A DNA stretch of 64,000 nucleotides from Turbatrix aceti (taxonomy: Eukaryota; Nematoda; Chromadorea; Rhabditida; Panagrolaimidae): positions 1,178,001 to 1,242,000 of the forward strand of contig OZ017767.1 in NCBI GenBank assembly GCA_963969345.1, in the 5' to 3' direction. This document shows, in pieces, positions 1-11,938 of this stretch. The position numbers and the translations under genes were made by a program. Position 1 is the stretch's first letter. Every line of letters starts with the position of its first letter. The notes under the pieces were generated by a model, which was given only the letters and a program-made list of their open reading frames with translations, was not told where the DNA came from and searched no databases.

Positions 1-507
1 AACAGCGTTGTCGCATGCGACCTGAACAATGTCACAAGCAGGCTTTGTATTGTTCAAAAGCACTGTCCAGTTGGTCATTGTCATTTGATCACCGCTTTTT
101 GGTATTAGGCATCTGTATGAGCAATTCAACATTTTAGTTTCCGGAAGCATGACCACAGTATTGTTGACTATCGTTGTCAGTTTTTTATAAGAAGGCTTGC
201 AATTATTATTTGGATTTTTATTCGGATCTAAATACTTAAGAATGATTGAATCCCATGGATCAAGATGGGGAAGTTTACAGTAGTCAAATAAAAGTTCTTC
301 GAAATTTTTTGCATTCAAGCTGTTTTTATTTATCAAATCTGAAAACATGGATTGTCGTAGAATTGTCAGTTTTAAATTTATCCAACCTTTTCTGTGATAA
401 CCCTGGTAAAATCTGTCATTTTCTGACTCTTTCGTATAACTTACGTAAAGTAAAATAACGCATGTTGTTCCAAAAATATACAAAAAATGAAATACAGTCA
501 ACTTCAT
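1..507 (-). CDS. DUF229 (sulfatase-like) protein, copy 1, N-terminal part; runs off the left edge
   Basis: The ATG lies at 507. Exon 1 (387-507) encodes a short cytoplasmic start plus a hydrophobic signal-anchor. Exon 2 (1-338) continues in frame after a phase-1 intron and carries the Cys-containing lumenal region with LLFDYCKLPHLDPWD, PSYKKL and NNTVVMLP, followed by N-glycosylation-type NNT motifs. The same exon lengths and motifs occur in the adjacent copy at 892-3624, so the pair is a tandem duplication. The DUF229 family (alkaline-phosphatase/sulfatase superfamily fold) is expanded in nematodes and has no settled function. The metal-binding part would lie left of the window. The family assignment rests mainly on the better preserved motifs of copy 2. 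Confidence 0.7.
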   Translation of the reverse strand, partial: MKLTVFHFLYIFGTTCVILLYVSYTKESENDRFYQGYHRKGWINLKLTILRQSMFSDLINKNSLNAKNFEELLFDYCKLPHLDPWDSIILKYLDPNKNPNNNCKPSYKKLTTIVNNTVVMLPETKMLNCSYRCLIPKSGDQMTMTNWTVLLNNTKPACDIVQVACDNAV

Positions 508-891
508 CGGCATGGTCTGTGTGACTTTTACAATTGACAAGGTCAAAGTTTAATAAGGGGGTTTATAAATAGCTTCTATAGGTAACTATAAAACCAGGTG
601 TATTTATTTTTTAAACATGTGACGTTATCTTTTGTGTCCTTATTATGCTTTCAGTGTTGCGCACCTGGAATTATGATATTATTTGTGATCAAGATGTCTT
701 TTTAAATAATTTGCACAGATGCACAGAATTGCTATGCTTGTATGTACTCACATGCAAAACAAATCACTTACCATATTCTGGCGTTTAAAAAATTTAGAAG
801 GGGTACAAAAAACATAAAAATTCATTACTTACACTTATTTATTGAAAACACTTATCGAAAACCCTTATTTATGATTTTTTTCAAATTTTAT
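508..891. other. Intergenic spacer between the DUF229 copies
   Basis: AT-rich spacer between the start of copy 1 and the stop of copy 2. I see no coding exon, RNA gene or repeat. It must hold the promoter of copy 1 and the 3' end of copy 2. Confidence 0.5.
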
Positions 892-3624
892 TTAAGTTCT
901 CAATAAATCTTTACAATAACAATAAGATTTCCACGGATTTTTGTTCACACATCTGGCTTGATAACCGTATTCGTTGCTTCTTGAAAACTTTGTTGACACA
1001 ATGCTGAACTCGCATGAAGTCGAATCATAGAAAACAAAAGCTTCAAACGCGCCATCTCCCGGAACTGTTTTCCAACTGATTTGATATACTGTTAGGTTGT
1101 CGTTTTCACCAAAGCGGTACCCTTCAACACCTGCTTTGGTATTTAGCGTGAGCATTGAACAAAGAGATCTCGTGACGTTGCTGGAATACAATTCTTCATT
1201 CATTCGATCGACGCACGCTGTAGCCATTTTAACAGCAATAAGCGTATTTTGAGGCAATTTGGTTTTTTTGAAATCACAGATGCAGTATTCTAAGGGGATT
1301 CGGAGTCTGTCGCAAGTTCTGGGGTCTTTTAGGGGCCCAAAGAGGTTTTCTCCGTGGATTAGGGAGTTTGGAATCCGGGGGTTCATTGGCTGAAAGTGAG
1401 CTTCAAATTTGAAAAAATACGACACAAAAAAACTTACATTAACAAGTCCAACCAACGTGGCATAAATATCGTAATGCGATATCAATTTTTCAGAATTTAT
1501 TCTCAACTGATCCATGTGTTCACCCCTTCGTTTATTTTCAGGCACAGAAATCCACAAAAACGGATTATTGTCTTCGACTTCGCCGACAACATTTTGCCGG
1601 ATATCGCCAAATCGCATGCCGTGATCGCCCATAAAAAATAAATAGCTTTTTTGAAAATGCCGTTCATTTTTCTGTAAAAATTTGTAGAAATAATCATCTG
1701 TGTGATAGACATTGTTAGTGTTATCGTGGGACGCGTATGTAAACCATGTCAACGAAAAAATTGGACGATCTGGATACGTGTCAATGAATTTTTTTAGGTA
1801 ATCGATTAAATGATGGACATATTCTTTGCACTGACCGTCGAGTACATTTTGATTATAATCAGATTCTTCTTTCATGATTATTCGAAATGGTTTTAAAAAA
1901 TGATCTGCAAGAGATTTTGAAAATCCCCGACAACTTGGATCGGAAAATACGGTATCGTGCCAGTCTTCGGCCATCATGGTAACATATCCGGCGTCTTGGT
2001 AACGAAATCCGATAAATTGATCTTTGGATAAATCTTCGTTGCATGGAAGGTCACGATCGTACCCCACCGAAAACGGGGAAGCCTGAATGTCTATTAGCGC
2101 TTTGCCCATCAAAAACGCAAATGCATTTGGGCGACTATTTATTCCTATTTTATTGAGATAGTTCATGGGTTGAGACGGCAAATTTAATGGCACTATCAAA
2201 AAATCAATATTAAATCGATAAATCGATAATTTGAGAAAAAAATTACTGAAGCTCAAAAAATAACTATACGATATCAGAATAAAATAGTAGACCGTATTCT
2301 ATGCCCTCGAAAACCCCCGGTTGCCAAAAACTGGAAGATTCTCCCCATGAAATAAGAAGTTATTTCAAATCTTAAAATAAATATTTTAAAATAAATTATT
2401 TCCACAGGTCAAAATTAATATTTTTTACCGGGCAAAGTTCGTTGCAAAGATCAAGATGAACTTAATCAGAATGCCAAAGTTCGTATATAAGAATGGGAAA
2501 CCGGCTTCGCAGTAAGCTTCCGAATGCAACACGCTACGCGCATCTGCATGCGCGCACTGTGTTCTCTTTCGACTGAAATGCTTCAGCGCGCGTTTTTTGT
2601 ATGAAAAAAACTTTAGAATTGAAATAACTTCTTATTTCATGGGGAGAATCTTTCAGTTTTTGGCAACCGGGGGTTTTCGAGGGCGTAGAATACGGTCTAC
2701 TATTTTATTCTGATATCGTATAGTTATTTTTCGAAATAAATTTTTTAAATCGAGTTTATCGATCGATTATTGAATTTCTGATATCCCCGATAGATTCGCC
2801 ATCGCAAAAAACTCCCAATCCACTCTTGAAATCTAAAAAACACTCACTTTTGCAATAAAAAACGTCAAAAAAGCCTCAAAAATCCCTTTCGCGTTGAGAC
2901 CATAGGTCCATCGTGCGGAGCATTGCTCGCTCAAAGTGTGATCTGGAGACTGAGTCTATGACTATGATATGGACGTTTGGCATGTTCTTGGGTGGCGCCG
3001 AAGGTAGTCGAGCTCATTTTCCATTAAACAATAAAAAATTCTTCAACTCACTCATTTCTAAAAATGAGCTTGTGCACAAATTTGTATTCAATATTTCCAG
3101 CACTGTCGCTGCAGGCCGCCTGGATGATATCACACGGAGGTTTTGTATTATTCAAAAGCTCAGTCCAATTAGCTGTTATCATTTCATCTCCGCTATTTGA
3201 CAGCAGGCACCTGTATGCGCAGGTCAAATCTGCTGCTTCTGGAAGAATGACCACCGTGTTGTTGACCACCTTGGTTAGCTTTTTATAAGATGGTTCGCAG
3301 TCTTTGGGGTTGTAATTTGGATTTAAATACTTGTCAAGCACTGGATCCCATGGGTCAAGTTTGGGAAGTGTACAATAGTCGAACAGAAGATTTGAACCGT
3401 TTGAAAATTGTATAAAGTTTATAATTGGTGAATTATTTTTGTTTATTGAACCTATAAAAAATTTAGTTTTCAGAGACTTAAAGTTTAAAAAAAGTTTTCG
3501 TACCTTTTTTATGATAGGCGTCATAAAATTCATCAATATGAGAGTCGTTTGTTGAAATCATGTAAAATACAAAAACACAAAGTGATGCAAAAAGAAAGCA
3601 CCCATAATTCACCATGAGCTTCAT
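892..3624 (-). CDS. DUF229 (sulfatase-like) protein, copy 2, possibly disrupted
   Basis: Exon 1 (3504-3624) gives a signal-anchor. Exon 2 (3052-3451) gives the Cys-rich lumenal part. An exon near 2885-3012 contains PNVHIIVIDSVSRSHFERAM, the family's metal/nucleophile block. Exon 4 (1438-2192) has GINSRPNAFAFLMGK, GYVTMMAEDW and the metal-site block MGDHGMRFGD. Exon 5 (892-1389) is the Cys-rich C-terminus. The intron at 1390-1437 is 48 nt, open and in frame. Exons 1-2 and 4-5 join cleanly, but exon 2 ends in phase 2 while the PNVHII exon needs phase 1, and that exon meets a stop after WSQRERDF without a usable donor. A MITE lies in the following intron. Either the middle exon is frameshifted (a recent pseudogene) or I have missed an unusual splice. 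Confidence 0.6.
2256..2731. mobile_element. MITE with 113-bp terminal inverted repeats
   Basis: The sequence at 2256-2368 is repeated in inverted orientation at 2619-2731 with only two or three differences (motifs include ctatacgatatcag and gaataaaatagtagaccg). The roughly 250 bp core has no open frame, so this is a non-autonomous DNA transposon. It sits in an intron of DUF229 copy 2, upstream of the acceptor at about 2193. I could not identify a convincing target-site duplication, so the superfamily is undetermined. Confidence 0.8.
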
Positions 3625-3658
3625 TGTCAGGATCAAAGACAAAAAAAACTACAAGTAT

Positions 3659-4426
3659 TGTGGGAGCACACCAGGCTCCCGGCTGGATTGAGGTGGTGGC
3701 GCGGGTGTCGCGTTGCCTGTAACGGGGCGGCAAGCGACCGAGAACCAAAGAGAAAGAGGAACTCACCCAGGAGGTTCCTACACGCGCCCGTGGGTGTAGG
3801 TGATGAGTGAGATGACCGGGCACCGAGTTGCCGGTCGGAGGAAACGAGTGGGACCAGGCGATAAGGTTAGCTGGTCCAAGAAGGGTAGAGCGAGCGTTAG
3901 GACCAGGCGATGAGGTTAGCTGGTCGCTAGTGTCGCTCTACGTGGGGCACACAGGAGTAAAGCTTTACTTTACTTTACTTTACTTTATTACTCTTACTCG
4001 TGCATAATTACTCATTACAAAATTAAAGAGACAGTGATGAGTATCGAGATTGCACGAAGAGGGCGCCGTCAATCGTAGCTACCTGCGTCACGTCGTAGTC
4101 CTTAGCCTCTGTGGAATAACACAGACAATAACCAACAACAACAATATCCACAATACATCAACCAATCATCAACAAATCATCAACAAATCATCAACAAATC
4201 ATCAACAAATCATCATCAATCAGGGGCAGAATGAGAGCCTTATATACGAATCGGGGCAGAATATTCTGGAAGATACAAGAGGAGATCTGTGGGAACGTTC
4301 GCATTCGTTGATTGGTCGCGAAGTTTCCAGAGGATCGGGCCGAGGTTGAGCTCGATGCGCACGCGCTCCTCCATTTCGCCTCGAGACCAGAACGCGGGAA
4401 GTTCGAATACTTCGCGTGACGCGACA
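3659..4426 (+). mobile_element. Probable solo LTR (768 bp)
   Basis: A GC-rich block in AT-rich surroundings begins TGTGGGAG and ends GCGACA. It is flanked on both sides by GTAT (3655-3658 and 4427-4430), as expected for a solo LTR with a 4-bp target duplication. It contains a TATATA-type box near 4232, a two-unit repeat (3852-3876 and 3901-3925), a TTTAC pentamer run (about 3962-3990) and an 11-nt minisatellite (about 4163-4216). Its start shares ggctcccggct with the LTR at 54807. No internal region or second LTR is seen. It ends 35 bp upstream of the ATG of DUF229 copy 2. Confidence 0.5.
4163..4216. repeat. Minisatellite, about five 11-nt units
   Basis: Tandem near-perfect copies of aaatcatcaac lie inside the putative solo LTR. 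An upstream aacaacaacaat stretch is also low-complexity. Confidence 0.85.
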
Positions 4427-4829
4427 GTATCTAATATTTACGTAGTATGTAAAGCAAGCACTTGTATTTTGTCCTTTGTACAAAAAACATTGATCACTGT
4501 TCCTTGATAAACACGATAAGAGAAAATAACGATAACGAGCCAGAGTACAAACCAGACAGAGACACAACTGAGAAAATTAAAAATAATCTATGTATATAAA
4601 ATTAAACAAAGGCATGAATTTCGGTTACAAATTGGTTGAATAATTTTAGACTAACCGAAGCAAAAAATATCTAAAAACGGTTCTCTCAAATGAAACATGT
4701 ATTTCAGATTTTTATATTTTAATCTTAAATTTAGACAAATAAGTATTTTTTTATAATAAATAGGCGGTCGTAATGTTTATGCCGGTACACGCCTTGTTGA
4801 CCTTCCTCCCGTCGTAAACAGAAGACCCC

Positions 4830-4836
4830 TATAAAA
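4830..4836 (+). promoter_or_regulatory. TATA-like box upstream of the cytidylyltransferase
   Basis: TATAAAA lies about 230 bp before the start codon of the gene at 5066, in a stretch more GC-rich than the rest of the spacer. The distance implies a leader or outron. The call rests on motif and position only. Confidence 0.3.
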
Positions 4837-4996
4837 ACACAGATAGCTTCAGTAAAGCTCAATATTTTTCGTCTGGCAATACATCGATAAACATAATACT
4901 TTCTCCTAAAGTCTCTGCGCCAGACTTGTTATCAGGCCCAGTGCGTCATGTGATAGCCCGCCCTTCCTGTAAACCGCAAACGATGTTTGAAGTTGA

Positions 4997-5813
<817 letters not shown>

Positions 5814-6012
5814 TGAACCGAAATCGAATTGAGATGCATCAATTTGCTGTCGGTTATCAGAAAAGTTTTATGTATTTATCACTCGCAAAAAATAATGCTA
5901 TCCTGATAATCACCTTACAGTATTCATTTCATTTATTTACCGTCAGGGACATGGACACACATGTATATGTACCATACAAATAAAATTAAAACAAAAATTT
6001 TATTACGGCCAG

Positions 6013-7057
6013 TCAAAAATCGGCAGACCTGACAAAATCTACCAATGATGTGTCATACGAATATAATGACGTGTCGCCTTCGGCCTGAATATAGCCTACG
6101 AGATTCAAAGCACACTGGTCGTATCGATGACATTGCGAAAAGTTATTTGGTTCAGAAAATATTTTACCCATATCACAACCATGAGACGTCGCATTCGTCG
6201 GAGCCATGCATTCAGGTTCCTGTGCGCAGTCAAAAACTCTCTTGACCATCGCAAATCCAACGGGTGTGCCAAAAAAAATTCCACACGTCGCTTGAAACTG
6301 CGGTGTGGATTTCATCACTTCAGGATCAATTTCAGGAAAAAATTGGTACATGGACGGATGCGTGACAGAAAACATGTTATGCGTTGAAAATCCCAGTAAT
6401 GCCATGTCGACTTTTCTATTTCTCAAAATCTTCTTGATCAGGTCCTAAAAATTTATAACTTAATAGATACCGCAAAAATATTCTAAAGAACGCACGTTAA
6501 AGCCCGTTGATTCACTAAATCGAACTGATGCATCGGCGTAGAGCACGATAGGATACTTTATCAGTGCATCTGCTGTCACTGCGATTTTGAACCGATAGCT
6601 GTCAAAAAGAATTGCAAATTCTGGAGGAAAATTTTTGATAACGTCAGAGTAATTTTTAAATTGTGTCTGCGGGCAGATTTCTTTGTACAATTTTTTGATA
6701 TCTTCAGAAATGTCACTGTAGGCGTAAAGAATGAAGGGCAGTCGCTTTAATTCTTCATTTCTGCGTTGAGTTATGCATGAGTAACTAAATATTACGATAA
6801 TTAGTGATAAATATTCAAAGAACTTACATGGATTCAGCAACATGATTTCGTGAAATAAAAGTAATAATCGCTGTATTGTTGATTGATAACTTTGAGCGAT
6901 CAAGTGTTTTTTGATATTTAGGATGGTGTAAATCATATTTGTTTTTAGCTACCGCTGTTGCCGTTACAACAAAATTCGGCCCGTATATAGGCGAAAAATA
7001 CAACACAATACAGGCGAGCACAAAAATGAATCCATATACAGGCATTGTCAATTTCAT
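6013..7057 (-). CDS. DUF1647 family protein A (Golgi-type, glycosyltransferase-like)
   Basis: Exons 6828-7057, 6496-6784 and 6013-6444 encode 316 residues. An N-terminal signal-anchor (residues ~6-30) is followed by TAIITFISRNHVAES, the block ALIKYPIVLYADASVRF (the family's D-x-S-VRF motif) and then LLGFSTHNMFSVTHPSMYQF, ECMAP, CHRYDQCALN. These match my knowledge of nematode DUF1647 proteins, which look like type II membrane GT-A-fold proteins of unknown substrate. The second donor had to be set at GTGCGT (6495), since the obvious GTATCT downstream breaks the frame. Exon 3 and intron 2 are almost identical to paralogue B at 7577. Confidence 0.75.
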
Positions 7058-7257
7058 ACCAATGCAAAAAATTCACAGCTTTAATAAAATTTTATGTAAT
7101 TTCGTGTACTATAACGACCAAATTCACATAAGACACAATCAAGAAAATTTTTCTCTCACCTTTTATTTTTTTATTTTTGATAACACAAGAAAACCTAACG
7201 ATTAACGTCACGTTTTCAAAGTCGTTGATTCTGGTGAAAGCTACTTATGTTATTAAC

Positions 7258-7550
7258 CTACTTAAAGAACCCAAAATCTGCGATAACGTCCGAATCTATT
7301 TCGAATAATGCTGCATGTGTGCTTTCAAAAAACTCAATTGCATCATTACACGCTTTTAGCCGCGAACGGCCCTCGCAGAATAAACAACAAAGCTTGAGAC
7401 CGTGCGATTTTCTTGTATAAAGCATTGAGCGTGATTGTAAAAGCAAAAAGCAAAATGCTTACGAATTTTGTTTATCACAATAATCAGGAAATCACTGTAC
7501 GAATACCAGTACCCAAATTTTATCTCTGGGTCAACGAAAAATGAAATCAT
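7258..7550 (-). other. Unassigned open frames between the DUF1647 genes
   Basis: Two overlapping minus-strand frames (7258-7446 and 7356-7550) fill the spacer. One carries LKLCCLFCEGRSRLKACN. Neither matches a family I recognise and no clean acceptor/donor pair ties them to the flanking genes. They may be a decayed exon or chance. Confidence 0.2.
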
Positions 7551-7576
7551 TTATAAAATGTATCGAGAATTGTGTT

Positions 7577-9038
7577 CTAATTATCAGTTATGTCAAAATC
7601 TGCTTGCTTGACAAATTTCACCAATGATGTGTCATACGAATACAATGACGTGTCGCCTTCGGCCTGAATATAGCCTACGAGATTCAAAGCACACTGGTCG
7701 TATCGATGACATTGCGAAAAATTATTTGGTTCAGAAAATATTTTACCCATATCACAACCATGAGACGTCGCATTCGTCGGAGCCATGCATTCAGGTTCCT
7801 GTGCGCAGTCAAAAACTCTCTTGACCATCGCAAATCCAACGGGCGTGCCAAAAAAAATTCCACACGTCGCTTGAAACTGCGGTGTGGATTTCATCACTTC
7901 AGGATCAATTTCTGGGAAAAATTGGTACATGGAAGGATGCGTGACAGAAAACATGTTATGCGTTGAAAATCCCAGTAATGCCATGTCGACTTTCCCTTTT
8001 CTCAAAATCTTCTTGATCAGGTCCTAAAAATTTATAACTTAATAGATACCGTAAAAATATTCTAAAGAACGCACGTTAAAGCCCGTTGATTCACTAAATC
8101 GAACTGATGCATCGGCGTAGAGCACGATAGGATACTTCATCAGTGCATCTGCTGTCACCGCAATTTTGAATCGATAACTGTCAAAAAGAATCGCAAACTC
8201 CGGAAGAAAATCTTTGATAACTTCGGAATAATTTTTAAATTTTGCCTGCGGGCAGACTTCATTGTATATTTGTTTGATCTCTTCAGAAATGTCTTCATAT
8301 GTGTAGACAATAAAGGACACGTTCATTAATTCCGTGTTTCTACGTTGAGTTATACATGAGTAACTGAATACGATTTTTTTCACAAAAGCTGCCTTTTACT
8401 GTTTTTTTTTAATTTTTTTCAAAACAAATTTTATACATCTGCTACAATAAAGGGTCTGACGGTGACAGTGCAATCAAATGTTTTTATAACTAGCAATTAA
8501 AAACATTGTGAAAAAAATGTGAAAATAAACTTGTGTTGCGAAATCACCAAGAAATCATCACACATACGAACTAAACAAATTTTTGTGTCTAAAGATTTTG
8601 TATACAATTTTTAGTCAGTCTCAACATTTCTGCGTTACGAATCATATCAACTCACATAGATTCAGCAACGTGATTTCGTGAAATAAAAGTGACGATGGCC
8701 ATATCATCGATTGATAACTCTGATCGATCAAGGTTTTTTTGATACTCAGGCGGCTGCAAGTCATACGCAAACTTCGAATACAACATTGGCAGCACAACAT
8801 AATTTTCTTTGATTGGGCCATCACGACCTGACGTTCGTGACACCGTATAATTTTTATCGATTTTACTACTATTATGAGTTGGCGTTTTTGTCGTTAATCT
8901 TAGAACCATGTCATCATCCTCGATGATCTCAGGAATTTGAAACCATGTTGCTGTAGCATAGTAAGAGTAAATACAATGCACAAATAAAAGTAAACCAAGT
9001 GCGGCTAAAACGACGTTCCATATCCATTTTTTGTTCAT
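7577..9038 (-). CDS. DUF1647 family protein B
   Basis: Exons 8656-9038, 8075-8363 and 7577-8023 encode 372 residues. I chose the ATG at 9038 because it directly precedes the signal-anchor (KKWIWNVVLAALGLLLFV); an upstream in-frame start would add a non-hydrophobic leader. The ectodomain stem is longer than in paralogue A. The shared core has VTFISRNHVAES, YPIVLYADASVRFSESTGFN and HNMFSVTHPSMYQFFP. Introns have the same phases as in A. Exon 3, the 51-nt intron and the 3' half of exon 2 are nearly identical to A at DNA level, unlike exon 1. Confidence 0.75.
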
Positions 9039-9302
9039 AACAAAGTGTTTGTGCAGAGCAAATAATTTATATCTACATTTCACTTCAAGCTGATAAGAGA
9101 CGCAACGGTGCGGAGCGCAAAAACACATCAGAAAACAATTTTATTATTTGTGATGCGTAAATAAATAAATAATAAAAAATGGTATAATTTTTATGAGAAA
9201 AAAAAATAAATGAGAATTGAAAATTCACGCGAGAGTGAGAGAGTAAATCACGACTGTATGTACGTATAATCTTCAGTCTTTATCAGTATGAGTACAAGAA
9301 AA

Positions 9303-11508
9303 TCACAAATTAAAAATGCAATGCAACGGCTCCGGTCCATGAAGCACAGATTGAATTCCCGAATCATCGATAGCAGGTTCATGCAACGACCTCGGATTGT
9401 TCACAGCAAAATACCTAAACGCGTTTTGTTTTGTAACGCATAGCTGGATGTCGTCATTCGTTGTAGTCAACTCGTCAGCTTTTTTTGCAGTCAGCACGAT
9501 GATAATCTGCCTGCAAAGAGGAGGAACGCAGTCTGCGACGACCATTTCGCCCCTGCTGCTGACGATGTTCACTGATCCTCTGCAGTCCATTTTTATCCAA
9601 ACACTGTTTGTGATGTCCAGGTTGTCCACCATCAGTAAACCTCCCGGAATCGTGTTTTGCGATCTGTAAATTCGACCGTTCGGAAAACTTCGAAACAGCT
9701 TTTCCTTTAGCGTCATCTGCATCAGCGAATGTTTGAGAACGTTCGGGGCTGCATCTTCCATTTTCGCTTCTACCGGCTTTCCGGAGTGGACCACCAGTGT
9801 CGCTGGATATTTTTTGTTTTCGCAAAAATCTTTGAAACTTATGGCGCAGACGATATAGGTCCCTGGTTCGAAGAACTTGTCTTCTGTTTTGACCCATGAA
9901 TAGTAAGTATGTTTGGATTTGGCAATGAGCTCTCCAGGTCTGCCTCTCACACTTTTTTCTTCTCTGTGAACCAAAATTAATAAATCCACTTCATCTTCTG
10001 ATTTCCTCGCGTGTCTTCGAAAGAGTCCGAAACACATTTCCGTAGATTCACGCACTGTAACTTTCATAACAGACGCCTGCGGCCAATTGATTTCAAATTT
10101 GAACCTCTGAGAAAACCAATTTGGATTGAATATTGCGATTTCTACAGAATCAAAGTGGAGTAAAAATTGATCGAATGGAATCCAAAATGTTCCTTCTTCT
10201 GTTTTCGTCTTGTCAAAATCCAGAGCAGCTTTGGCTTCCGGCGTCCAACCTGGCCAGGTGTTGGACCACTCGCCAAGCCAGATAAAGTTTCCCCACGGAT
10301 TTCGGATCTTCAGAAGTCGATGTACGCCTAACTGCCGGACGTCAAGGATACTGTACCCGTGGCCAGGCAACAGACCAACGTTTTTGTATTCTTCGTCGGG
10401 AATGTTTCTAATCGCAGAACCACATCCGCAGCCCATGAGATAGTTGGCATCCCTAGCAGACAGCAGTCGGGCCCAGACGAGTTCATTCGCCGCAAATGCA
10501 TCCGGCGGGGGCATTGTCACATCGGCTTCTAGGTCAATTTGTTCACAAAGAGCGCCGGTGAGCATTGAAAGCGATTCTGCTGCTCGACCAGCTACGAGGT
10601 TAGAATAAGAACCGTAGAACTTGGCGAGGGCCTTTTCAATCAGGCTCACCCAAAGCTGTTTTCTCCGACCGACAGCAAAGACCATAGAATTAATGACGGC
10701 GTAGCAGGGGAAGAAATCGTCGACAATGATGGTTTCCCAGAATCCATCAATGCAGAGTCTGGAATATTTCAATTCAATGTGTGTGGTCCGCAAAAAAAAT
10801 TAATTTTATTTACCAACCTGATTTTATAAATACCAGCCGGATTATACTCGGGAGTCAAAACAATTTCTTTGAGTATCTCAGGTCTCTCGGATACGGTAGC
10901 AAGTGACGATAACAACCAGCAATCGCCGACTCTTCCCTGCTCGATGTCGGTTGGTCGGGGATCATCGAAGACTTTCCAGGAAAATACTTGGTAATCCTTG
11001 GTGTAGATTTTAGATGGTCTCAGCCAGATAATTTTTACCATTTTTTCTATGAGTTTTGGCATTTTTGAGAGGTCTCCAATCGATCGTGCAGAATGCGGAA
11101 ATGAGTCATCGATAAAAGAGTGCCCGGTCTGTCGACAGTACTCCTCAATCGCTTCGTGAATTCGGTCGACGTCAGACGAATCCTCAAATTTTGGAAACTT
11201 CGAAACAATCAAGTTTTTGTTTCTTGAAGGAATCAAAGATGTTCGGCGGCAATTTCCTTTTGTGGGCACAAAGTAGATCATGCCATTATTTTTTTTACAG
11301 CTCGGACAGGCATTCTTTTCTTCAGACAGCGCGGGTTGTTCAAGTCCGCACCTTGGACAAGGCTTGGAAGCTGTAGGTCTTTCAGGAAAATGTGACTTGA
11401 TGCCCAAGCGTTCCAAAGCGTAGGAAAGGTGGTTCGAAGCGCTGTTGGATACTGAAATGAAAAAAAACGTGATCAAAAATAAAACAAAAATATACTTTTT
11501 GACAACAT
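9303..11508 (-). CDS. Calpain-15/SOL-like cysteine protease, copy 1 (one zinc-finger-like motif)
   Basis: A 13-nt first exon (11496-11508), then 10818-11451 and 9303-10758, give 700 residues. A single CxxC...CxxC motif (CPRC ... CPSC, residues 36-56) replaces the N-terminal RanBP2 finger array. The calpain core has SFIDDSFPHSARSIGD, IIWLRPSKIY, QGRVGDCWLLSSLA (Cys182), GHGYSILDVR (His349) and RNPWG (Asn369), so the catalytic triad is intact. The roughly 270-residue tail is shared with the next two genes. Calpain-15/SOL proteins are intracellular and non-classical, without penta-EF-hands. The gene heads away from two tandem paralogues with the same intron positions and phases. Confidence 0.85.
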
Positions 11509-11938
11509 CAGGAAAAGAGAGTTATTGAACGAGCAACGCGGTGATAACAAAATACAAAATGCCGACAAGTTTACAGAAAAAAATTATGTGTTCGAATTCT
11601 CACATTTGCATAAATAAAATTCTGAGAACTGTGCAAAACATTATTTTTGTTTGACGTGCGAGATTCTGATTTTCATGACTTCAAACATTTGAGTCTGTCC
11701 AATATACCAAATGTTTTCAAAAAGTAGGTGTCTTTATTGAAACCAAACCATTTTATTAGTATCCAACACGCTGGGGTTTCCAGTCACACTCTTATGCCCC
11801 AGAACCATGTCCGCGACAGCTTTCAATCATCAATGACCCTTTCGAAGTTTATCAAGTCTACAGTGTCAAACGACCGAAAATTCATTTATCGATTTTTCCT
11901 TTCCCCATTCTGATCGCTCGATTGGAAATTATTCGACT
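11509..11938. other. Intergenic spacer
   Basis: About 430 bp between two calpain genes, holding the promoter of copy 1 and the 3' end of copy 2. No coding exon was recognised; the 61-residue plus-strand frame here looks like chance. Confidence 0.5.

Noticed and set aside
4161..4216. Direct repeats that could suggest a CRISPR-like array
   Set aside because: 11-nt head-to-tail units without spacers, in a eukaryotic LTR; a minisatellite.
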